DNA of 64,000 nucleotides, taken from Termitinema primitia_B (lineage in GTDB: Bacteria > Spirochaetota > Spirochaetia > Treponematales > Breznakiellaceae). Of the stretch, positions 27,865 through 34,354 are shown in pieces. The stretch is from contig NZ_JAJQRB010000046.1 of the NCBI RefSeq assembly GCF_046533075.1, positions 1 to 64,000 on the forward strand, written 5' to 3'. Each line of letters opens with the position of its first letter. The first letter of the stretch is position 1. Below the pieces are notes generated by a model that saw only the letters and a program-made list of their open reading frames with translations, was not told where the DNA came from and searched no databases. The position numbers were made by a program, and so were the translations under genes.

Positions 27865-28740
27865 TTAATTCTCCTCCGCGATATACCGCAAGTATTCACC
27901 GTATTCGGTTTTATATGGAGCGGCTAATTCCAGAAGCGCATCCCTGTTTATCCATCCATTGGAATAAGCTATTTCTTCAATACAGGAAACATACATCCCC
28001 TGCCGTTTTTGTATGGTTTCAATATAGTTAGACGCCTCCAAAAGTCCGTCGTAGGTTCCCGTATCAAGCCAAGCCATACCCCGCCCGAGAACTTCCACAG
28101 CTAGCCGGCCCTGTTCAAGATAGGTATTATTCACCGCAGTAATTTCAATCTCCCCCCTGGCAGAAGGTTTTATATTCCCGGCGATATCAACTACGGTATT
28201 ATCATAAAAATAAAGCCCGGGAACAGCATAGTGGGACTTTGGACAGGCGGGTTTTTCTTCTATGGAAAGCGCTTTGCCTTTTTCATCAAATTCCACAACA
28301 CCGTAAGCGGCGGGGTCCTTAACATAATAGCCGAATATTGCCCCTCCTCCGCCTTTATCGATCTTAGCAGCAGTACTTTTAAGAGTATTACTAAAACCCC
28401 GGCCATAAAACACATTATCTCCAAGCACCAATGCACAGGTATCCCGCCCAATAAACCGCGCTCCCAATATAAATGCGTCCGCAAGACCCCGGGGGCTTTC
28501 CTGCACAATATAATCAAAATTCATGCCCAGCCAGTTTCCGGAACCAAACAATTCCTTAAACATGGGCAAATCTCTGGGTGTAGAGATGATAAGCACATCC
28601 CTGATTCCCGCCAGCATCAAAACCGAAAGCGGGTAGTAGATCATAGGCTTATCATAAAGGGGCAGAATTTGTTTCGATACGGCCTTTGTTATGGGGTAAA
28701 GACGGGTTCCTGCCCCACCGGCGAGGATAATACCTTTCAA
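27865..28740 (-). CDS. rfbA: Glucose-1-phosphate thymidylyltransferase
   Basis: A 291-residue RmlA. It starts KGIILAGGAGTRLYPITKAVSKQ-like, the dTTP-binding loop, and contains VLGDNVFYGRGF, IFGYYVKDPAAYGVVEFD, SIEEKPACPKSHYAVPGLYFYD and RGMAWLDTGTYDGL. All are RmlA signatures. It makes dTDP-glucose and heads the rhamnose gene run, 12 nt after the exporter ATPase gene. The segment gives confident assignment. Confidence 0.96.
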   Translation of the reverse strand: MKGIILAGGAGTRLYPITKAVSKQILPLYDKPMIYYPLSVLMLAGIRDVLIISTPRDLPMFKELFGSGNWLGMNFDYIVQESPRGLADAFILGARFIGRDTCALVLGDNVFYGRGFSNTLKSTAAKIDKGGGGAIFGYYVKDPAAYGVVEFDEKGKALSIEEKPACPKSHYAVPGLYFYDNTVVDIAGNIKPSARGEIEITAVNNTYLEQGRLAVEVLGRGMAWLDTGTYDGLLEASNYIETIQKRQGMYVSCIEEIAYSNGWINRDALLELAAPYKTEYGEYLRYIAEEN

Positions 28741-28752
28741 TTTAAAACTCCC

Positions 28753-29490
28753 TCATTGATAATACTGCGCATATGCATCACAGACCTCTTCCGCAGATCC
28801 AATCATTGCAATTTCTCCCTTCCGCAGCCATACTGCTTTTTCACAGAGTCTTTTAACAACATCATTGCTGTGAGAAACAAAAAGCAAAGTCGTTTTCCCT
28901 TCAAGCATCTCATGTATCCGGGCTTCGCATTTCCTCTGGAACGCCGCATCACCCACGGAAAGAACCTCATCCACAATCAGAATATCAGGCATTACCAGAG
29001 TTGCTATGGCAAAGGCCATCCGGGCCTGCATTCCAGAAGAATAATTCTTAATGGGCATCTTCATAAAATCCGCAAGTTCTGCGAATGCAACAATTCTATT
29101 ATAATGATTCTTCATGAATTTCTTGTCATATCCCAAGAGCGCTCCCTCCAGATAGATATTTTCTTCTGCGGTCAAATCGGGATCAAACCCTGCTCCCAAC
29201 TCTATCATCGGCGCAATTGACCCGTTCACCATAACGGACCCCTTGTCCGGAGTCAGTACTCCACAAATAAGTTTTAAGAGGGTGGATTTTCCCGCCCCGT
29301 TACTGCCAACTATGCCCCAGGATTCTCCTTTTTTTACCTCAAATGTGATATGCTGCAGAGCTAAGAATTCCTGAAACATAAGCTGACGTTTAGCCAGCTT
29401 AATAAAGTATTCTTTTATACTGTCTATTTTCTCAGAGGCCATGTTAAAACGTACCGATGCGTCTTCAACCCTGATAATAGTATTGTCCAA
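28753..29490 (-). CDS. Polysaccharide ABC exporter ATP-binding protein (Wzt/TagH type)
   Basis: A 245-residue ATPase. Walker A reads GSNGAGKSTLLKLI, GVLTPDKGSV follows, the signature SSGMQARMAFAIA and Walker B DILIVDEVLSVGD are those of the KpsT/Wzt/TagH class. It ends shortly after the nucleotide-binding domain, so it lacks the C-terminal carbohydrate-binding domain of the long Wzt that recognises a terminal methyl cap. Export is therefore probably not dependent on a terminal modification. It lies 11 nt after its permease gene. Confidence 0.92.
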   Translation of the reverse strand: MDNTIIRVEDASVRFNMASEKIDSIKEYFIKLAKRQLMFQEFLALQHITFEVKKGESWGIVGSNGAGKSTLLKLICGVLTPDKGSVMVNGSIAPMIELGAGFDPDLTAEENIYLEGALLGYDKKFMKNHYNRIVAFAELADFMKMPIKNYSSGMQARMAFAIATLVMPDILIVDEVLSVGDAAFQRKCEARIHEMLEGKTTLLFVSHSNDVVKRLCEKAVWLRKGEIAMIGSAEEVCDAYAQYYQ

Positions 29491-29501
29491 AAACCGACCT
29501 C

Positions 29502-30293
29502 CTACATATACAGTATGAATTTATTCTTAGTACGGGAAAAAACAAAAATACCCACAAATAGCATTATTACCGCAGCCACCGCCCCGCGGCAAATATTACT
29601 TACCCAGTCCCCTCCGCTGTTCAACGTAAATTCACGAAAGGCCGCTATATAGAAATACATGGGGTTAAACCGGGTTATAATAGAACGAAGCCACTCCGGA
29701 AGCATCTCAACGGGATAGAAAATAGGGGTCATGTACATCCATGCGGTACAAAAAACATTCCATAAATGCTGCGTATCCCGGAAAAAAACCGTCACTGGGG
29801 CAAGAAGCATTCCCAAGCCCAGGCAGAAAATATAAAGCTCTATTATTGGCAGAACGATCAACAAAAAACGGACGGTAAGCTGGGTCCTAGTAACAGCCAA
29901 AACAACCAGCAGCGCCCCCAAAGAAAAAAGCATAGTAAAAAATTCACTAGTTACGGCTGATAGGGTAAATATATACTTGGGTATATAGATTTTTTTAAAC
30001 AGCGCTGCGTTTCCTATTATTGAAGGCAATGCCCAGGCAGTCGCCCCCATCATAAAGGAAAACAACAGCTGTCCGCTAAGCAAATATACCGGAAAATTAG
30101 CAACCCCCCGGGCGAACATAGCAGAAAATACTATGGTCATAATAATCATAGTTCCAAGGGGGTTGAGTATACTCCAAAGATAGCCCAGTATACTCCGGCG
30201 GTAGCGCAGTTTTATATTCCTCGCCACAAGCTGGAAAAACAAATGCTGGTATTTAGTAAATATTTTAAAGCGGCTAACAACCGTATTCATCAT
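29502..30293 (-). CDS. Polysaccharide ABC exporter permease (Wzm/ABC-2 type)
   Basis: A 263-residue ABC-2 permease with six predicted membrane helices. KLRYRRSILGYLWSILNPLG is the diagnostic N-terminal motif of O-antigen and teichoic acid exporter permeases; MYMTPIFYPVEMLP and FNPMYFYIAAFRE follow in the C-terminal half. It exports a completed lipid-linked glycan across the inner membrane together with the ATPase encoded next. It is the first gene of the long minus-strand locus. The start codon is one of two adjacent ATGs. Confidence 0.92.
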   Translation of the reverse strand: MMNTVVSRFKIFTKYQHLFFQLVARNIKLRYRRSILGYLWSILNPLGTMIIMTIVFSAMFARGVANFPVYLLSGQLLFSFMMGATAWALPSIIGNAALFKKIYIPKYIFTLSAVTSEFFTMLFSLGALLVVLAVTRTQLTVRFLLIVLPIIELYIFCLGLGMLLAPVTVFFRDTQHLWNVFCTAWMYMTPIFYPVEMLPEWLRSIITRFNPMYFYIAAFREFTLNSGGDWVSNICRGAVAAVIMLFVGIFVFSRTKNKFILYM

Positions 30294-30466
30294 AACTAAT
30301 TATACTCCATCAGAAAGCCGGAAACCTGTACTTCCAGCGAGGTTTTTTGGGTATACCAAAGCCTCCGCCGGGATCGGCAGTTTTTACCCTTATAGCAGAA
30401 AAAACCCAGCCGCCGCCGAAACAGGCTTGCCGGATCTGCGGCACCTTAAACCGCTGTCTGATGGAT

Positions 30467-30495
30467 ATAATACCACGAAAAAAAAGAAAATACAA
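30467..30495 (-). promoter_or_regulatory. Probable promoter of the polysaccharide locus
   Basis: On the minus strand TTGTAT (30495-30490) and TATTAT (30472-30467) are separated by 17 nt, a good sigma-70-type pair. Transcription would begin near 30460 and leave a leader of about 165 nt before the exporter permease. The leader holds a GC-rich segment followed by six U (30404-30399), which could work as an attenuator; that is speculative. Confidence 0.45.
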
Positions 30496-30547
30496 TATCG
30501 TGCAAGTTCTATAGATTCATGGCAATCCGGCCCTGCTTTGCTAATAA

Positions 30548-30580
30548 AAAGAGCTCCAGATCCGCGATCTGAAGCTCTTT
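30548..30580 (-). terminator. Rho-independent terminator of the tRNA-Ser unit
   Basis: A 15-bp stem (one G-U pair) with a 3-nt loop: arms at 30566-30580 and 30548-30562. On the minus strand it ends in a run of U. It lies just beyond the distal copy of the tRNA-Ser 3' end, so it was probably the original tRNA terminator before the small element separated them. Confidence 0.85.
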
Positions 30581-30587
30581 CCGGCAG

Positions 30588-30618
30588 ATTCTACAGCTTA
30601 CGGAGCAGGGGGGATTCG
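30588..30618. repeat. Distal 31-bp direct repeat of the tRNA-Ser 3' end
   Basis: Identical over 31 bases to 30771-30801, which covers the last 18 bases of tRNA-Ser and 13 bases beyond it. The two copies are offset by 183 bp and have different outer flanks (compare gcag and cttt on the left). Confidence 0.95.
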
Positions 30619-30770
30619 GTCTCCGGTCGCGGACTTCCTGTCCGCTCCCTCCGACCGCCTACGTCCCCTGACGGCGGCATCCATGCCGCCTTTTCCTCCC
30701 TCCGGTCGGCGGGGACTCCGGTTCGAATCCCCACTCCTTTTAGTACATTTTGCCAACGGAAGAATACTTT
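30619..30770. mobile_element. Small tRNA-associated repeat element (tRNA-Ser copy)
   Basis: This gene-free DNA lies between two perfect copies of the tRNA-Ser 3' end. It contains a 39-bp core (30673-30711) that recurs with one indel and one substitution next to tRNA-Arg (49457-49494). The core holds the near-palindrome GGCGGCATccATGCCGCC. Next to the core, 30720-30737 imitates the tRNA T-arm and acceptor 3' end in inverted orientation. A further hairpin with a GCGGAC/GTCCGC stem lies at 30629-30645. No transposase or integrase is encoded, so any mobility would need help from elsewhere. The element type is not one I recognise. Confidence 0.6.
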
Positions 30771-30801
30771 ATTCTACAGCTTACGGAGCAGGGGGGATTC
30801 G
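30771..30801. repeat. Proximal 31-bp direct repeat (tRNA-Ser 3' end)
   Basis: This copy is part of the intact tRNA-Ser gene and 13 nt of its 3' flank. It starts in the T-loop, the usual boundary for tRNA-targeting recombination sites. Confidence 0.95.
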
Positions 30802-30871
30802 AACCCCCGGTACCCGGTTAGGGTACGACGGTTTAGCAAACCGTTGGTTTCGGCCACTCACCCACCGCTCC
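30784..30871 (-). tRNA. tRNA-Ser(GCT)
   Basis: Eighty-eight bases fold as a class II tRNA. The acceptor arms GGAGCGG and CTGCTCC pair (one G-U), the discriminator is G as in serine tRNAs, the anticodon loop TTGCTAA gives GCT (codons AGC/AGU), the long variable arm forms a GGGTACC/GGTACCC-like stem and the T-loop is GGTTCGAATCC. CCA is not encoded. Confidence 0.95.
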
Positions 30872-31059
30872 CAAAGTTAACCAATCACTATAGTATATGA
30901 CAACAGAGCTTAAGGATATCGGAATTTGGAACCAATGTCAAGGAAGAAAACGGACTCTTCAATATGTCCCCGGGATGCGCTATTTTGTCGAAATTGAAGG
31001 GGGTTTATGCGGGAAACGGGGGTAGTGATGGAAATAATGGATTATCTTTCATTTACCCC

Positions 31060-31089
31060 TTGACATTTCTTTCTTTTCCGTCATATACT
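31060..31089 (+). promoter_or_regulatory. Candidate promoter for the RRM gene
   Basis: TTGACA (31060-31065), an 18-nt spacer and TATACT (31084-31089). If used, it leaves a leader of about 255 nt before the RRM start at 31352, and that leader shows nothing else I can name. Long leaders are common for cold-regulated RNA-binding protein genes, so post-transcriptional control is possible. Confidence 0.45.
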
Positions 31090-31351
31090 TCTTCCAAGAG
31101 TTGGAAACTCCCAGACATTACTATTATCTTTTCTAAGTACTTTTGGAAAGTCTGCTATTTTTAGTTACTGGTCTTCAGTTCGATTATAAAATATCCGGAT
31201 TACCTACTTTAACAATCATGAAAGGAAAATCCTGAATGTCCCTTCCCAGCTTGATCCTGTCCATTACGGATAACCGTTTTGTACAGGCTAACGCTTATCC
31301 TGGATGAGCGGACTACAAAAGACCCGGTAAAGGCCGGGCAAAGGAAGCCAA

Positions 31352-31624
31352 ATGGCTAAAAAATTATATGTAGGCAATCTTTCCTACAATACCCACGAAG
31401 ATAATCTCAGGAGCCTCTTCTCCGCCTTCGGTACAGTGGAATCGGTCAAAATCATCACCGATCGGGATACGGGCAATTCCAAGGGTTTCGGCTTTGTGGA
31501 AATGAGCACCGACGCGGAAGCTCAGGCAGCCATCAGTGGAACCAACAGCACGGACCTTGACGGCCGGGCTATCAAAGTAAACGAAGCAATGGACAAACCC
31601 CGCCGGGAAAGCAATCGCTGGTAG
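31352..31624 (+). CDS. RRM-type RNA-binding protein
   Basis: A 90-residue protein made of a single RNA recognition motif. RNP2 is KLYVGNL (residues 3-9) and RNP1 is KGFGFVEM (about residues 44-51), with the aromatic residues that stack on RNA. The last ten residues are basic (KPRRESNRW). Small single-RRM proteins of this kind occur in cyanobacteria and spirochaetes and are often cold-induced. An AGGAAG site precedes the ATG. It forms a single-gene unit with its own terminator. Confidence 0.93.
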   Translation: MAKKLYVGNLSYNTHEDNLRSLFSAFGTVESVKIITDRDTGNSKGFGFVEMSTDAEAQAAISGTNSTDLDGRAIKVNEAMDKPRRESNRW

Positions 31625-31633
31625 GACAATCCG

Positions 31634-31670
31634 CCGCCGCAGGGCCTACGGGGTCTGCGGCGGTTCCACT
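31634..31670 (+). terminator. Terminator hairpin after the RRM gene
   Basis: A perfect 9-bp stem CCGCCGCAG/CTGCGGCGG (31634-31642, 31655-31663) with a 12-nt loop, followed by a moderately U-rich tail, 9 nt after the RRM stop codon. Confidence 0.75.
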
Positions 31671-31743
31671 TTTAAAAAAATACTAAAATATCTTTATTTT
31701 CCACGAATATTACCAGGATAGAATCATCGGTCATTGGAATAAC

Positions 31744-31809
31744 TTGACAGGATAATCTGTACCCATTATATTTTAGTTACCATGGTAACAGTTACGGCGG
31801 TAACTAAAA
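31744..31809 (+). promoter_or_regulatory. Promoter with overlapping palindromic operator before the ATPase gene
   Basis: TTGACA (31744-31749), 17 nt, TATATT (31767-31772) make a near-consensus promoter. An 11-bp inverted repeat, TTTTAGTTACC (31771-31781) and GGTAACTAAAA (31799-31809), begins at the -10 box. Inside it lies a perfect 14-bp palindrome GTTACCATGGTAAC (31777-31790) and a further GTTAC/GGTAAC pair. A regulator bound here would block the start site, so the downstream ATPase gene is probably repressed or autoregulated. The regulator is unknown. Confidence 0.65.
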
Positions 31810-31825
31810 CGAAGGTATCGGGATT

Positions 31826-33178
31826 ATGAAATTCTATGGCAGAACCAAGGAAATTGAAGAACTGAACCGTATTGGGGAACTGGCGTTTACGGATCATTCC
31901 CGGATGACCGTTATAACCGGACGACGGCGTATCGGCAAAACAAGCCTTATCACCATGGCAACCGCAAAAACACCCACGGCCTATCTTTTTGTGGGACGCA
32001 AGGATGAAGCCGCTATTTGCGGGGAATTTGCGGCTACTATTTCCACGGCCCTCAATGTCTTTATACCCGAAGGGATTAACCGCTTTCAGGTCCTGTTTCA
32101 ATACCTTATGGACCTCGCCACCCGCCGGCCCTTTACCCTGGTGATTGACGAGTTCCAGGAATTTCTGAACATCAACCCCTCGGTCTATCACGATATGCAG
32201 CATCTTTGGGATCAATACAAGGACCGCAGCCGTATGCATCTTATTCTCTGCGGTTCGGTATATTCATTCATGCAGCGGATATTTCAGGATTCTAAGGAAC
32301 CCCTTTTCGGCAGGGCGGATAACATTATTAAACTTTCGCCCTTTGATCTGACAACCCTCAAAAAAATAATGACGGATTACCGGCCAAAGTACAGCAACGA
32401 TGAGCTTTTGGCGCTCTATGCTTTTACCGGCGGCATCCCTAAGTACATTGAAATGTTTTGCGATAACCTTAATCAGGAGCCCGGACTGAGTATTCCCGGG
32501 ATGATCGATTTTATGGTTCGGGATAATTCTCCCTTTATTGAAGAAGGAAAGTACCTGCTCATTGAGGAATTCGGTAAAAATTACGGGGTCTACTTCTCTA
32601 TCCTGGATGCCGTGGCGGGGGGGCTCAATACCCAGCCGGCCATAGCGTCCACTCTGGGCGACAAGAGTATTGGCGGCCACATAAAACGGCTGATTGAGGA
32701 CTACAATATCCTTATCCGCCGGCGGCCGATTCTGGCAAAAGAAGGAACCCAGACAGTGCGGTATGAGATTGCCGATAACTTTCTGCAATTCTGGTTCAAC
32801 TATTTTGACCGGTATCGTTCCATGATTGAAATTAAGAACTTCACCGGGCTGCGCTCCATCATTAAAGCCGACTATACCACCTATTCCGGAAGGATCCTGG
32901 AACGGTACTTTAGGCAGCAGCTTGCGGAAAGCCAGAATTATCGGGATATCGGTTCCTGGTGGGAAGGAGCTCGAAAGGGGTCCACGGGGGATGATCAGAA
33001 CGAAATAGACATTGTCGCCCTGGGGCTGGAAAAAAACCGCGCTCTGGCGGTAGAGGTAAAACGGCAGCGGGGGAAATACAAGCCTACCCTGCTGGCGGCA
33101 AAGATAGAGCGGCTTAAGGAGAAGGCGCTGCCGGGGTACGAAGTTGAGGGGCGATGTCTGACGCTGGAGGATATGTAG
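31826..33178 (+). CDS. Archaeal-type AAA ATPase with C-terminal DUF234/nuclease-like domain
   Basis: A 450-residue ATPase. It opens KFYGRTKEIEELNRI and has Walker A TGRRRIGKTSL (about residues 32-42), Walker B TLVIDEFQEFL, and LILCGSVYSFM as sensor 1. GYTGGIPKYIE-like sequence (FTGGIPKYIEMF) follows. The C-terminal part holds NEIDIVALGLEKNRALAVEVKRQ, a PD-(D/E)xK nuclease-like pattern typical of the DUF234 family. Such proteins are common in archaea and in spirochaetes and other anaerobes; their function is not established, with a mobile or defence role often suggested. Here it stands alone behind a promoter covered by a palindrome. Confidence 0.85.
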   Translation: MKFYGRTKEIEELNRIGELAFTDHSRMTVITGRRRIGKTSLITMATAKTPTAYLFVGRKDEAAICGEFAATISTALNVFIPEGINRFQVLFQYLMDLATRRPFTLVIDEFQEFLNINPSVYHDMQHLWDQYKDRSRMHLILCGSVYSFMQRIFQDSKEPLFGRADNIIKLSPFDLTTLKKIMTDYRPKYSNDELLALYAFTGGIPKYIEMFCDNLNQEPGLSIPGMIDFMVRDNSPFIEEGKYLLIEEFGKNYGVYFSILDAVAGGLNTQPAIASTLGDKSIGGHIKRLIEDYNILIRRRPILAKEGTQTVRYEIADNFLQFWFNYFDRYRSMIEIKNFTGLRSIIKADYTTYSGRILERYFRQQLAESQNYRDIGSWWEGARKGSTGDDQNEIDIVALGLEKNRALAVEVKRQRGKYKPTLLAAKIERLKEKALPGYEVEGRCLTLEDM

Positions 33179-33180
33179 GG

Positions 33181-33582
33181 TTAAGTATTATTTTTTCTCA
33201 TTTCAGCTTTCAGTTTTATTATTTCTTCAATCCAATTAATACAATCGTTTGCTATTTTTATGCATTCTGCATATTCTGCTTTTGTTATTTCTTCATATTC
33301 TCCAGGATACCTTGTTTGAACAGCAAAATTATTCAATTTTATTAATTCTTTTATGTTATCCGGTATTTCAGTATATTTTGTTAACGATTCTAATAATATA
33401 CCGAGATTATGTGTAAATTCAGGTTCCTCACCAAAATATATTAATAAACATTTTAATGCTTTTTCGGCGGCCTGCTGTGCTTGAAAACACAGATCCTCAT
33501 AATATATTAATTCATTGGCTGTTATCTTTGATAACTCAAAACTACTTCTTGCTCTATCCAGCCATGCTTCATATCTCTCCAT
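33181..33582 (-). CDS. HEPN-domain protein (putative toxin of HEPN/MNT pair)
   Basis: A 133-residue all-helical HEPN protein. It begins MERYEAWLDRARSSFELSK and has FQAQQAAEKALKCLLIYFG, THNLGILLESL and the QTRYPGEY motif, all typical of Pfam HEPN. It is the second gene of a two-gene unit with a minimal nucleotidyltransferase and overlaps it by 14 nt. In characterised pairs (HepT/MntA) the HEPN protein is an RNase toxin that the nucleotidyltransferase silences by adding AMP. The Rx4-6H catalytic motif is not evident, so an inactive or different role is possible. Confidence 0.87.
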   Translation of the reverse strand: MERYEAWLDRARSSFELSKITANELIYYEDLCFQAQQAAEKALKCLLIYFGEEPEFTHNLGILLESLTKYTEIPDNIKELIKLNNFAVQTRYPGEYEEITKAEYAECIKIANDCINWIEEIIKLKAEMRKNNT

Positions 33583-33913
33583 ATATTATTTTTCCTTCAT
33601 TCTTTATTGTTTTATAAATTAATCCAATTTCTTTACTCAACATGTTATATTTGTCATTGTCTATGGCCAATAAATCTATCGGTTTGTTTATTCCTCGATC
33701 AAAAAATGCTCTGTATAATTTATTAGTCATTTCCCGCTCGTTTTTTAATCCTTTTTTTAAAATTAACAAATCAATATCGCTATTTTTCTTATTATCTCCA
33801 CGCGCATAAGAGCCAAAGAGTATTATCCCATCAGGAGAAACAAGTGAACAAATTATAGATACGATGTCCTTTAAATAAGGAATCTCATTATTCATAATAC
33901 TATTATATGTCAT
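33569..33913 (-). CDS. MNT-type minimal nucleotidyltransferase (putative antitoxin)
   Basis: A 114-residue protein with IILFGSYARGDNKKNSDIDLLIL, the GSx10DxD core of minimal nucleotidyltransferases, at about residues 35-58. It overlaps the HEPN gene that follows. In HepT/MntA systems it adds AMP to a tyrosine of the HEPN toxin. A second possible start is the ATG at 33895 (MNNEIP), which has a TATAAT-like stretch immediately before it. Both genes are AT-rich compared with the ATPase gene alongside, which suggests separate acquisition. Confidence 0.88.
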   Translation of the reverse strand: MTYNSIMNNEIPYLKDIVSIICSLVSPDGIILFGSYARGDNKKNSDIDLLILKKGLKNEREMTNKLYRAFFDRGINKPIDLLAIDNDKYNMLSKEIGLIYKTIKNEGKIIYGEI

Positions 33914-34082
33914 TACTTTTATACTGTCAATGTTTCTATAATTCTTTATATTGCACTGAATTATTTGGAGTCTATACCACTGTTTCTGAAATAAATCCGA
34001 CGAAGAGAAAATAAGGGTAACAATAAAAGAGCGGGAATGTGGATACAGTGAACGATGATGGAATGGGGGGAAGAAACATGGT

Positions 34083-34214
34083 GAAAAGGGCTTTTCCGAT
34101 TCGGTGAACTACCTGCTCGCCTGTGAATTGGATCGGCTTGGCTATAAAAGAGAAGTCTATAAGCCGGGTGGTTATGGAAAAACTAAAGCCGAACCCACCA
34201 CAAAAAAGCCATAA
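34083..34214 (+). pseudogene. Possible remnant of a small ribbon-helix-helix-like gene
   Basis: Between the MNT gene and glyS the frame starting at 34083 has no start codon but reads a coherent 43-residue peptide, including GFSDSVNYLLACELDRLGYK and a final EPTTKKP before a TAA at 34212. The helix pattern resembles short DNA-binding or antitoxin proteins. A TGA lies upstream in the same frame, and the adjacent frame supplies an ATG-GTG-AAA start at 34078, so one indel would restore a small gene. The rest of the 34 kb gap (33914-34082, 34215-34253) shows nothing I can name. Confidence 0.3.
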
Positions 34215-34253
34215 AAGGCGCCTTCGCGGTTCTTCCTTCTTTTCCCCGCTTAA

Positions 34254-34283
34254 TTGACCCGCCCTTACTCCCTTCTATATAAT
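34254..34283 (+). promoter_or_regulatory. Candidate promoter of glyS-acyP
   Basis: TTGACC (34254-34259), 18 nt, TATAAT (34278-34283), about 65 nt before the glyS start. No T-box-like leader is visible. Confidence 0.55.
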
Positions 34284-34354
34284 AAACCCATGTCCGGGGC
34301 AGCCCCTAACCATTGGCGCCAGCCGCCGGACCATCAAATTTTTTGGAGTTATCC

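Noticed and set aside
28231..29220. A 329-codon plus-strand frame across rfbA and the exporter ATPase gene
   Set aside because: It spans two confidently assigned minus-strand genes and the gap between them, and shows no domain.
30588..30801. Possible CRISPR or simple tandem array at the tRNA-Ser repeats
   Set aside because: Only two direct repeats with no regular spacers, and one of them belongs to the tRNA gene.
30427..30900. Plus-strand frames of 157 and 65 codons over the tRNA-Ser region
   Set aside because: They run through the tRNA gene, the mini-element and the terminator; the composition is that of structured RNA repeats, not protein.
34284..34354. A T-box or other riboswitch before glyS
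   Set aside because: The leader is only about 65 nt, and no specifier loop, T-box sequence or terminator/antiterminator is seen.
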